A program made the position numbers and the translations under genes. A stretch of 64,000 nucleotides of DNA, taken from Nageia nagi (lineage: Eukaryota > Pinophyta). Positions 47,191 to 56,840 of this stretch are shown one piece after another (position 1 is the stretch's first letter; each line of letters begins with the position of its first letter). A model generated the notes under the pieces. The model had not been told where the DNA came from, ran no database searches, and worked only from the letters and a program-made list of their open reading frames with translations. The stretch spans positions 140,616,001-140,680,000 of the forward strand of contig JBITNC010000001.1 of the NCBI GenBank assembly GCA_050084985.1, written 5' to 3'.

Positions 47191-47509
47191 TATGTTATTT
47201 ATTTGTGTTTGTTATGGTTGTCATATCTCATATGTTGTCTTGTTGACAAGGTCTTGGTATGGTCATGTGTGGTCATGTGTTGTTAGTATCATGATAAGGG
47301 GTAGATTTAAAAACATCATAGCAAGGAGTTTTCTCAACCCATATCTATCTTTTACAGGTTTTGCTATATTACAATTTTTCTTGGAATTCAAATTGATTAT
47401 TGTAGGTATTATGCTTATCAATGCTTGCTAATATTTCATTGCTATGACATATTGATTTATACTTTGAATGAAAAATCTCAATGCACCTAGTGATATCAAT
47501 TTCTCATCC

Positions 47510-47520
47510 AAAGTGGGGCA
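47510..47520 (+). other. polypurine tract of the nested Tat-like element
   Basis: aaagtggggca lies two bases before the start of the 3' LTR at 47523. Confidence 0.6.
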
Positions 47521-47522
47521 TA

Positions 47523-48312
47523 TATTATCACAAAAAATTTATTTATGCATTAAAATAAATACATTTGCTTGCACTAATACACACCTAGAATATTTAATGC
47601 AATGATGTCAATGTTTATTTTGAATATATGGTTGTCTTGAATAATGTTATGTATTATGGGCTCACCCTATTTATGTAGGTACACATTAACCTAAAGAGTA
47701 GGTCATATTATTATCTATATAAATAGGGATCTAATAGTAACTCCACATCAAGGGAGATACATGATCCCATATCTGGTCTTGATGATGTTAGTGTTTTAGG
47801 TGTCTCTTGACATCATCATTAAAGGTTAGTTTTGTGTACTTCCTTATGTGAGCATCTTGATAATTATTAGTTTATCTAAATATCAAATTGAGATCATCGA
47901 GAGCCCATGTGGAGGCATAGAGTTAGTTCAAAATGAACTACAGTCTAACAAAGATCATCAACATCCCTTTATAGGCAAAAATAGACCATTGATGCTCCTT
48001 TTGAGCATGTAATAGATTGCCTGTAGCCCTCTTTTTGGATCATCTTGCTTCATGAATTTGAGTGCAGACTCTATTAGTTGTTGGAGCTTCATCATTATCT
48101 TTTGTTCATCGATATCAGGTACATTCCATGAGGTAAGTACACAAACTCAATCTTGTTTGGTAATATCATTTCAATTCTAGTTATTCTTTATCTTCTATAT
48201 CAGATTGTCTTGTTATAAATTGCTATCTGTTAGCTCAAAATTTACAAATATTCCTTTGGGATTATAGGTATTCATTTATTTGCATTCTTGAATACATTTT
48301 TATTTGTAAATA
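47523..48312 (+). repeat. 3' LTR of the nested Tat-like element
   Basis: 790 bp, from TATTATCACAAAAAATTTAT to TTTTATTTGTAAATA, so both terminal dinucleotides carry transitions (TG to TA, CA to TA). It matches 40434-41222. It is followed directly by GTTTT (48313-48317), the second copy of the target site. Confidence 0.92.
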
Positions 48313-48419
48313 GTTTTATTTATATTTCAAAAAAAAAAGAGGAAATGCAATGGCTGGCAACTAGTGGTGGAGGTCCTCCTCCTAGCCTTTATTTGATAGT
48401 AGGGAAAACCATCCACATG

Positions 48420-48570
48420 CATTGCCCCTTTATGGATCCACCCACTCTACCCCTTTGTGGATTCCCCCACATGAATCTTTGTTTCTCCACCCACATCACC
48501 CCTCTATAGCTTCCCCCATGCCTCCCCTTTGTGGCTTCCCCCATGCCTCCCCTCCATGGCTCCCTTTGTC
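48420..48570. repeat. GC-rich short repeats in copia C leader
   Basis: Four or five imperfect units of about 25-35 bp are built on ctccccttTgtggcttcccccatg. The local base composition contrasts strongly with the AT-rich surroundings. The open minus frame 48389-48631 through it is Gly/Arg-rich and probably not a protein. Confidence 0.6.
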
Positions 48571-49818
48571 CACCTCTTACTAGTAGGCCACCTCTGCCAT
48601 GTCCACAAGGTTGGTAGGCCACCTTTTCCATGACCTCATTTATCCTTGGCCTGCCTCATTCTCCATCGTGTAGCTCTAATTTTTTCCTCTTATCAATGCC
48701 ACTTTGCTCGTCCTCCTTTATTTTTTAATGCATACTATTTGTTTAACTTCTGGATCTTTCTTACTATGCAAACTCATCATTTGTTTTACCTGCCATCTTT
48801 AATTACATGGAGTAGCATGAGGGTTTCCTCCCTTAATTTAATTATTTGTAGGAATTGTTGATAGACTAAATGATGGTGCATTATTTTTTTTTTTTTACAA
48901 AAAGAGTAACTATTTAAAAGTATTTTTTTTGGCCAACTTACAATTTTAAAGGGATAAATTTTAGGCTTCCTTTTTTAAGTGTTTAAATTGCAAAAAGGAG
49001 GATAATTTTTTAAGAAAAATGGTAATTTTTTACATTTATGTCTTATAGTGACATTTATCTAAAGAGATAGGAATTACTAACAAAACCTTTTACCTAAGTG
49101 TTTATTAAAGGGATTATATTGCCTTAAGATCAATTTTTTAAGTAAACAAAAGGGAGAATACTACTTCTTTAATTTAGCAATGCTATTAAAGAAAAATATA
49201 GTGTATTTACTTAAAATTAGAATAGATGTATACTTAGATTTTTTTTTAACATGCAAAATACTTTTAAGGATAAAGTATTAAGTTAAGCTAAGGATGCTAT
49301 CTTTAGGGGTACAACTTTATGTAATAAAAAAAGGGGGAATTTGTATAATTTTTATTTTTTACTTCAATTTTATCAAATGATGCATGCTTAGGACTTAAAT
49401 TTTTAAGTTAATGGTGCATATTTAGTTAATAATGCATGCTCATTACTTAAAGTCAAAATGTTGTATGCTCCTTATATTTGTTTAAAATGATGCATACCTA
49501 CTTCATTTTTTTAAGAGATGTGATTAATGAATGCCATTTTTTGCAAGGTAACTAAATTGATGCTTATGCCTAAGTATTATCCTTTATGCAAAGTTAATTT
49601 GTGGAAATTATTGAAATTAATGCATGCTTATGCTTAAGTATTTATCATTTTTGCAAAGTTAACTTGTGCAATTTTTGGACCTATGTAAACATGTCCTTTA
49701 GGGGTTGGTAAACAAAACCCATTGGACACTTAGATTTCAAATTTTGAATGGATATTGTTTCAAATTTTGAATGGATGATATTTTTTTACTTATGCTCTTT
49801 TACTTCATGTTTTGTATT

Positions 49819-50088
49819 TTAATTTATTTGCTTATGCAAGCAAAAACATAAACATTGAAATGAGCAACCCCCTAAAATGAACACATCCACATGTACATTC
49901 CATAACATGACTTGTTTGGAGAGCCATGAGGTGAAGATAGGCAAACTGGAGCCTTTAAGTCTGATGATCCAAGTGGTGAAAAGTTTGTACTTCTCAATTG
50001 CCCCTAAGTCCTCTATTAGTCTAGATATAACTCCAATAGGTTGATAGACATGTGTGTAGTGATACCACATGTCTACATCTGCATTCAA
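49819..50088 (-). other. antisense ORF in copia C leader (conserved with copia A)
   Basis: An open frame of 89 codons lies opposite to gag-pol, 408 bp from the gag start. It starts MNADVDMWYHYTH and shares PIGV, IEDLGAI.KYKLFT, IIRLK and WL.K..ML with the ORF at 33911-34099 of copia A. No signal peptide or known domain was recognised. Protein coding is possible but unproven, since the DNA itself is also conserved. Confidence 0.4.
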
Positions 50089-50495
50089 GGATTATCTTGA
50101 TAACCTAGGAGGATAACTTAAAACCTAATCATGATTAATAATTTGGTCGATTTAATAAATTTAATAACCTTGAAAAATAGTAGGTACTTCTCCTTGTGAG
50201 AAAATATAATACTGACCAAGATGAATTGGTTGATGATTAGTAGTAGTTGGGCTCCTCTTATATGGGCATCCAAGTGAAGGCCTAATTTTAGATAAGAAAA
50301 TAAACCTCAACAATGTCACTATACATATACGATTCTTGAGATGAGAAATGTATTTGGGTACATGGGATGTATATTTGAGTAATAAAATAATTGCAATTGT
50401 GAATCAAATCAAGCATGACTTAGTTAATTAAATGTAACATGTAATGTTATTTATTAAACCACATGCTTATTATTTTTTACATATTTATGTAGAAA

Positions 50496-51400
50496 ATGGG
50501 AGACTCCTTTTTACCTAAACACATTCTTGATGGTTCCAAATTTAAGATTTAGGAACCTCATATGAGAGCTAAGTTGTAGGCAAGGAAGCTTTGGCAAATA
50601 GTGAATGAGAACCATGTACCTCATATAGATGAGAAGGCATTAGAAGCTTACAACATGAAGAATGAGTTGACAACCTCCATGATCTTTTGTGAAATTTCAA
50701 ATGACATGCTCTTGATGATTTCTTCTTCAACCTTGGTAAAGGAAACTTGGGATAAGCTTAAGCAAATCTACCTTAGTTCAAATTTTTTAAGAAGGTTTAC
50801 CATTCTCCAAAAGTTGCTTTAATATCATCAAGGAGAAGATGAAAATGTGGCTATCTAATTGAATAAAATCATTAACCTAAGGATCCAACTTGTTGCTTGT
50901 GGGTACAATTGGATCAATGATGAGTTCATGGTATTCATTATTCTTCAAAGCCTTTCTTCAAAGTTTAAAAATTTTGTGATGGTTATGGAAATAAGACTTG
51001 ATGATGAAGAAGAAGTCTTCTCTCTTAAGAACTTTTTTAGGCTCCTTTTGAAGCATGAGAAAACCCTTAATAAAAAGGTGTTGATTTCTTCTCCTAGTGA
51101 TAATAATGTTGCTCTTAGAGTAACCAAAACCCCTTTCAAGAAGAAGTTCAACCATCAAAAGAAATCTTATCCTTATTCCTCCAAAAGGTTTGAAAAAAGA
51201 GGTAATGGCTATATCAGTAAGAATAATGGCAACAATAGCAACAATAGGAACAATAACAATAGCAGTAGGACCAATGAGAATAACAACCACTTCAAGAAAA
51301 GAGATGGAAAAGACAAAATAAACATTCCATATCCTAAGAAAATTTTTGATGGTAATTGTAACTATTTTGGCATCCAAGGTCACAAACAAGTTGATTACTA
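50496..51400 (+). pseudogene. copia C gag (UBN2 type), broken
   Basis: The start ATG is at 50496 (MGDSFLPKHILDGSKFKI, then a stop for Trp). Landmarks: EKALEAYNMKNELTTSMIFC, SSTLVKETWDKLKQIYL, LQ.YHQGEDENVAI, then the open 180-codon piece 50859-51401 with FIILQSLSSKFKNFVMVMEIRL, LLLKHEKTLNKK, an Asn-rich linker, and the zinc knuckle. In that knuckle, CNYFGIQGHKQVDY, the second and fourth Cys ligands have become Phe and Tyr. UBN2-type gag would have formed the particle. The overlapping long minus frame 50958-51509 is only its shadow. Confidence 0.88.
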
Positions 51401-52060
51401 AAAAAAGAAAAGAGAAGAAAAGAACAAAGGTAATGGAAATGTAAAGAAATTCAAAAGAAAGAAGAATATTCAAGTTAGTTTTGCTACAATACTCTACTCC
51501 ATGTCTCACTCTTTTTCATCTGATTAAATTGTTGAATCTGGTTGCACTAATCACCTATGCTTTGAAAAGGAAAAGTTTGAGAACTTTCACAAGTATAAAA
51601 AAAGATGCAATTATGATAGGTGATAACTCTACCCTTGAATTCCAAGGCATTGTAAGTGTGTTGATTCATGGGAAGGTTTTTGAAAATGTGCTCTATGTTC
51701 CTAAGCTTAATATGAACCTTCTCTTTGTGATCCAAGTTGCTAGGAAAAGGTACTCTTTTGACTTTGACTCTCAATCCTAATACATTAAGAAAGGACTTTC
51801 CATGTTGGTTAAAGGATCAATAAAAGATGATCTTTAAATTATAAATCAAGTTCCATCAAAGATATGTCTTGCTACAAGTGTGTATTCTAGAGGAAATCTT
51901 TGGCACCAACATTTAGGGCACCTTAACCATAAGAGTATTCAATTCATGGAATATAAGAACTTGTGGAAGGTTTTCCTTCAATTTCTACTTTGATTGGTCT
52001 ATGTGAGAAGTGCATTTTTAGAAATATGCATAGATAAAAGTTTGAAAAAGATAAGGCAAC
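51401..52060 (+). pseudogene. copia C protease and pre-integrase domain, broken
   Basis: The protease active-site region reads IVESGCTNHL (about 51525), with Glu where Asp is expected. It continues DNSTLEFQGIVSVLIHGKV and LYVPKLNMNLLFVI (51620-51730). After stops, the pre-integrase segment LWHQHLGHLNHKSI and LCEKCI appear (51900-52015). Same order as copia A. Confidence 0.82.
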
Positions 52061-53050
52061 AAGAGCATCTCAACCTCTTCAACTTGTACATTCAAATTTG
52101 ATGGGTCTATTTTAGATAAAATCACTTAGAAGAGCATCTTACATCTTGACCTTCATTGATGACTTTAGTAGGATGACCTTTAAGTATCTACTTGAGCACA
52201 AGAATGAAATATTTTAAAGTTTTAAGGCTTTTTAGGCCTTTGTTGAAAATTAAAATAACTTTAAAATTAAGATGTTGAAAATAGATAATGGGGTAGAATA
52301 TAAAAGCAATGAGTTCAATGACTATTATGCTAAGTATGGAATCAAGAGGTAGTTTATGATTCCTTACACTCCTTAGTAGAATGGTGTTGTTGAAAGGAAA
52401 AATAGGACAATTATAGAAATGGCTAGCTACATGTTGGATAATCTACCTAGTTTCTTGTGGGGTGAAGCTGTGAGCACTACTATTTACACCTTGAATAAGC
52501 ATCCCAAAAAATTTGTTTAGGGTAAAATTCCTTTCAAGGCATGGTCAGGAAGATCTAACATTTCACACCTTAGGGTGTTTGGTTGTGAAGTATTCTCCTA
52601 CATTATTTCCAATAAAAGGAAGAATTTGGATAAAAATAATGAAAAATGCATCTTTGTGAGTTATGAAAATCAACATAGAGGCTACAAGATCTACTCTCCA
52701 TCCCACAAAGCCATGTTTATTTCAAGGGATGTAAAGTTCAATGAACTTCTTGAAAAATCTACTTCTAATGAGGATGTTCATGATCTAGAGGACTCTTCAA
52801 TTGCACCTAGTTGGTTAAATTTTGATCTAGATAAGTCACCTTAGGAACAAAATTCTCTAACACAAAGGGTAATAAGGAGCATGACCTTGAACAAATCCCT
52901 ATTTGCCAATATTAACAACAAACATGATCCTTTAGCCTTCAAAGAAGCTTTTAAGCATGAGTGCTGGATGGAAGCCATGAAAGTAGAGTATGAGATGCTT
53001 ATGAAAAATAAAACTTGAGATTTGGTTTCTTATCCAAATGAGAATAATGT
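52061..53050 (+). pseudogene. copia C integrase and truncated start of RT
   Basis: Integrase residues follow in order: SLRRASYILTFIDDFSRMTF (about 52130), DNGVEYKSNEFNDYYAKYGIK (about 52285-52345), IPYTP.NGVVERKN (about 52365-52405), then VFGCEVFSYIISNKRKNL and KCIFVSYENQHRGYKIY (52575-52695). The copia linker and the first RT residues (FKEAFKHECWMEAMKVEYEML, KT.DLVSYPNENNVI) reach 53050. The sequence then jumps to the end of pol (FTKPLL-like). The palm, YVDD box and RNase H are absent, unlike in copia A. Confidence 0.85.
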
Positions 53051-53857
53051 GATTTATTCACCAAGCCCCTCCTGAAAGCTCAATTATGTAAGCTTCAAGA
53101 TGCTAACGGGTTGGTGAAGTTGCCTTTAAGAGGGAGTGAAGTTTGAATTCTTATGTTGAATTCATGTTTGTAATGACAACTTCACCTCTAGGAGGATTTT
53201 ATATTGTATATTGTTAATTTTTTTGTATGCATTTGTGGTAGGTTCACTTTACATGAGGAATTTATTGTACAAATTTTTTAAAGCAAAAAGATTATCCAAT
53301 CTAGCACTATTTAGTTATCCATGTGTGAGCAATTCTTATGTATTTTTTAACACTATTCAGTTATCCATATATGAGGAACTCATATATGCATACTCTATTT
53401 TGTAATGATAATCAACACATGTTTTATATATAGTAGGTGACTATAAGTTTTGGCTTGGCATCTTCATGATGACTTATAGTGCACCATTGATCAATTCATG
53501 ATGGTATTTGTGTGATTTATCCATCCTTGTTGATATGAATATGTTGCATATAACCAATTTTGTTATTTAAATTGCTTATGACCTACAGGTTCCTTTGATA
53601 TTGTAGGTTACTTTGGTTATGTAGGCTCTTGGAGACTCTTCATGACTTCCACTTGGATGACTACTTCATGTACATTGAAACTAGTTATGGTTAATGATTA
53701 TATTTGACAAAGTAGTGAGTCTCAAATTAGATATTTATTACTTCACAAATATATAAAAAGTTCTCATTTTCATTGTATCTATTTGGAGGATGACTCTCTT
53801 ACTTTCTCTCTTTCTTCTCTCTTATTCACTCTATCCCAATATTGCATTAAGGGGGAG
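53051..53857 (+). other. copia C pol end, 3' tail and polypurine tract
   Basis: Starts with the last pol residues (plus sequence accaagcccctcctgaaagctc). A purine-rich aagagggagtgaag lies at about 53128-53141. The tail then has two similar phrases (gttatccatRtRtgagSaa at 53316 and 53358). The true polypurine tract aagggggag ends at 53857, abutting the LTR. The tail matches those of copia A and B. Confidence 0.75.
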
Positions 53858-54354
53858 TGTTGGAATGTATAATGCATTATTGTAAAGGTTATGTAATAAT
53901 ATTCTATGTAAGTTCACTAATACTTAAGGGTGTCATTTTATACCTTAAGTATTTAAATGAATATGATAATGTAACTTATTCTACACTCCATATCATGAGC
54001 ATGCCCCTTGGGTAAAAGGATTTGCATGTCATGCTTTTATACATTAAATAAAAGGGTGATCCAAAGAGGGATTTTGGCTTATAAATAGAGGGATCCCTAT
54101 TTGAGATCACACACCAATTTGTAGAGTAAAGTTATGCTATAGGATAGTGTTCAGGAGAAAAGTGTAAGAGGATTGTAAGAGTTCATATTTATTAAGAAGA
54201 AAGATCTAGTTAATGGATGTACTCCTAGTTGGAGGAACCACTTACATCTTGTGTTATCTTTGTGAGATTGCTTTATGAGTTATTTATATGTGTTTGCGAT
54301 ATTTCAATAGATCTTGGTTGTTTATAAATTATATTTTTAGTGTTAGTTCTTTCA
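53858..54354 (+). repeat. 3' LTR of copia C
   Basis: 497 bp, from TGTTGGAATGTATAATGC to TTAGTTCTTTCA. It aligns end to end with the 5' LTR. It is followed by CACCT, which does not match the GTGCA before the 5' LTR. Confidence 0.92.
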
Positions 54355-54534
54355 CACCTAACTTATATTAGTGCATCATACCATATTTACTTTAAACATT
54401 TATAGAATATTATTTATCTTGATATACATGTAATGAAATATGTTCTTACTATTTTAAGTTAATGACTAAGAAGCATTTGTAATATTATATTACCATCTTG
54501 AAAACATAAAATATGCATTCCTTATCTATATAAA

Positions 54535-56840
54535 AACAACAAGGGATCTTCCTAAAGTTGGATATGAATAAAGTGTATGATAGATTCTCTAGGAACTACC
54601 TCATAAAAGTTTTAGAGATGTTTGACTTTAATCATTTCTAGATAATTTCATCAAAGTATGTATTTATATGGATCTATTCTCAATTTTTTATTTAATGTCA
54701 CTATTGAAAGGTTCTTTAGAAGCTATATAGGACTTAGAAATGGTGATCCTTTATCATCATACCTCATTATGATTTTGATAAAATCATTTTTAAGAACCTT
54801 GGACAAGGTGACTTCAAGTGGGGAGATTTTAGGAAGATAGCTAGCCACTTCACTTGATACAATATTTTATTAATAATTTATGGATCATAGGATCATGATC
54901 ACTAAGGCTTATATAGTTTATGATATAACTATTAGAGTTATCATTCTCAGTTATGAGTTAGCAATGAGATAAAAGGTGAATTTTTCTAAAAATAAAGTCT
55001 TCTTTCTAAATTCCCCCTTAGAAACTCAAGGTGAGATTACCAATATTTTTTATTTTAAAATAACTAATATCCCCTCTACCTATCTAGGAATGCCTCATTT
55101 CAAGGGAAGAATGAAGGAGGACCTTTATATACCTATATGAAAAAGTTTTATAAATTGAAGGTAGAGTGGAAGGGATCTTTCCTTAGTCAAATAGGAAATG
55201 ACCAACTACTCAAATCTACTCTGTAAAATCTTATGGTTAGGAATAGAAGATATAAAGAGGATCCATTTAGTTTCATTGGAAAAATTTTATTTAAATAAAT
55301 CAAGAGAAGGGTTAATCCTAATAAGGGTTAATCTCATGAATCAAGCTTTAATGTCCAAATAGTATTAGAATGTTCTCATTGAACCTAATCTAATTTGGGC
55401 ATGCATCCTAGAAAATAAGTATCTTCATAACAATTAATACTTTATTAAATAGGAAAACCCATTACTAAGAACTTAATTTTGGAACTATCTTTAGAAGATA
55501 CAATGGATCTTGAAGAAAGGGCTAAGGTGGAAACTAGTTGTTGGGAACAAGATTATCTTTTTAAAAGATATGTAGATTCTAGAGATAGCTCTTCTAGAGG
55601 ATATTTTTCTAGCCTTGGTATAACCCTTCACCAAAGATTAATTTGGTTTAAAATTATTTTACATTTTAGTTACTAACAATGGAGGTCACCTTTAGAAGCC
55701 TTTCCCTAGAAAGCAATTCAAATAAGAACTTGACAATGTGTTTAGACTCCTTTCTAGGCTTATAATAACTTTTTTTTAACTAGCTTGAGGAAGATTCACT
55801 TGTTTGATTATAAAATAGAATATGATGATCTAAATGAACTTTTTTTATCTAAAGAGGATCCCCCATAGTGGCTCTCAGTTCTAGGTATGGTTCAAATTAT
55901 TTATTCCCAAAATTAACTTCTTTTAGCTAGTGGTGCAAAATAAGGTATTAATGATATATGATGCTCACAAAAGAGGCTTCCAAATCCTCAATTTTTATCA
56001 CCTTTATTATAAGGGAAAGAAGATTTTTTTCCACCTTTTTCTTTTTTGCCTTTCCCTAGAATTGCTTTCAAATATATTCTTGGGATGTTTTATATCTCTT
56101 GACCTCTCTTGAGAATGTTGGTAAATATTAATATCCAATGGAAGGATTACTTTGTCTCATAATGGATAATTAAAAGCTAAAATTTGAGCCTTTAGTTTTA
56201 TTAGAACATTTTTAAGGAGAGGAATAATAAAGATTTTAAATACTAAATGATATCATCTTTGTATTCATTATTTGAATATGGGTGACCATTAATGAGAACC
56301 TAGATATCTCCCGACATTTAGAGAATAATGAATCTCTTTATGATAAAGAAATCACTTCTTTATTAGGCCTTAATCATAAATATAATCCTCCAACCAAAGT
56401 AATTGATAGGTGGAATATTAAATGGTCCCCCATCCCACCCTTGCAATGGTGGAAGTTAAACTTTTATGGTGTCTCAAAAAGGAACCAAAGGGTCTCAAGA
56501 GTGGGGGCTTGATAAAAAAAGATAAAGCATCCATCATCTTATTTTATGTTAAATTATTAGGTAGCTAAATCAATTAGTGCATCCAAATAAAGGCTCTCTT
56601 TAAAAGCATTAGTACCATTAAGTACTTATCCCTATATAAGGTGATAATTGAGGGGGACTTATTAATATTATTTACATCCTTAGAAACTCCTAAACCTCAA
56701 GTTGGTGATATGATTCAAGAGGCAATATATATTATTAAATATTGGAAAGAGATAACAATTAAACATGTGTATAGAGAAGGAAACTTGTTAGAAAATCTCC
56801 TTGAAATTTTGGGAGTGTTTTACAAAGGCTTAACAATTTG
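54535..56840 (+). pseudogene. LINE (L1-type) RT with C-terminal RNase H, 5'-truncated
   Basis: The frames follow a plant L1-like ORF2 from mid-RT: LKLDMNKVYDRFSRNYLIKVLE (about 54560), GLRNGDPLSSYLIMILI (about 54735-54780), then YPLYLSRNASFQGKNE-type residues (TYLGLP region, about 55070-55110) and WKGSFLSQIGNDQLLKSTL (about 55170-55225). A long degenerate linker follows. The end shows an RNase H domain: WWKLNFYGVSKRNQRVSRVGA (about 56450-56510), then IIEGDLLILFTSLETP and IKHVYREGNLLENL (56645-56795). The YADD box is not readable. The endonuclease and ORF1 are missing, as in usual 5' truncation. Many stops are present. No poly(A) tail or target duplication was identified. Confidence 0.85.

Larger units (their letters stand above)
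40434..48312 (+). mobile_element. nested Tat-like Ty3 element: gag plus antisense PMD gene, no pol
   Basis: The LTRs are 40434-41222 and 47523-48312 (TG...CA ends, two end bases changed by transitions in the 3' copy), with a perfect GTTTT target duplication. From left to right it contains a probable primer site, a charged gag N-terminus, a capsid and CxxH-type knuckle of the Tat lineage (to 43360), one minisatellite monomer, an antisense plant mobile domain pseudogene (45704-43920), an approximately 40-bp minisatellite array, and a purine tract. No protease, RT, RNase H or integrase could be recognised. Tat elements are known for tandem repeats before the 3' LTR and for extra antisense ORFs; a PMD gene in that place is the unusual part. 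Confidence 0.88.
48318..50495 (+). other. copia C leader, second part
   Basis: Untranslated leader resuming after the nested element. A GC-rich patch at 48350-48620 has repeated phrases around tcccccatgcctcccctt. AT-rich DNA with repeated atgcatgcttatg-like phrases follows, then a stretch (49690-50300) matching the copia A leader. With the first part, the leader totals about 2.7 kb, unusually long for copia. Confidence 0.7.
39369..54354 (+). mobile_element. Ty1/copia element C, pol-deleted, hosting a nested Tat-like element
   Basis: The LTRs at 39369-39862 and 53858-54354 bound the element. It has an initiator-Met primer site at 39866, a polypurine tract at 53848-53857, gag from 50496, then protease, integrase and the first residues of RT. 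RT and RNase H are missing through an internal deletion near 53050. A 7.9-kb Tat-like element (40434-48312) sits in its leader; without it C is about 7.1 kb. The flanks (GTGCA and CACCT) do not match, so there is no visible target duplication. By eye the LTRs differ at about 45 of 495 positions. Confidence 0.88.

Noticed and set aside
48389-48631. Gly/Arg-rich minus ORF
   Set aside because: It arises from GC-rich short repeats in the copia leader and has no known domain.
50958-51509. 183-codon minus-strand ORF
   Set aside because: It is the antisense shadow of the copia C gag; the plus strand has the recognisable UBN2 and zinc-knuckle residues.
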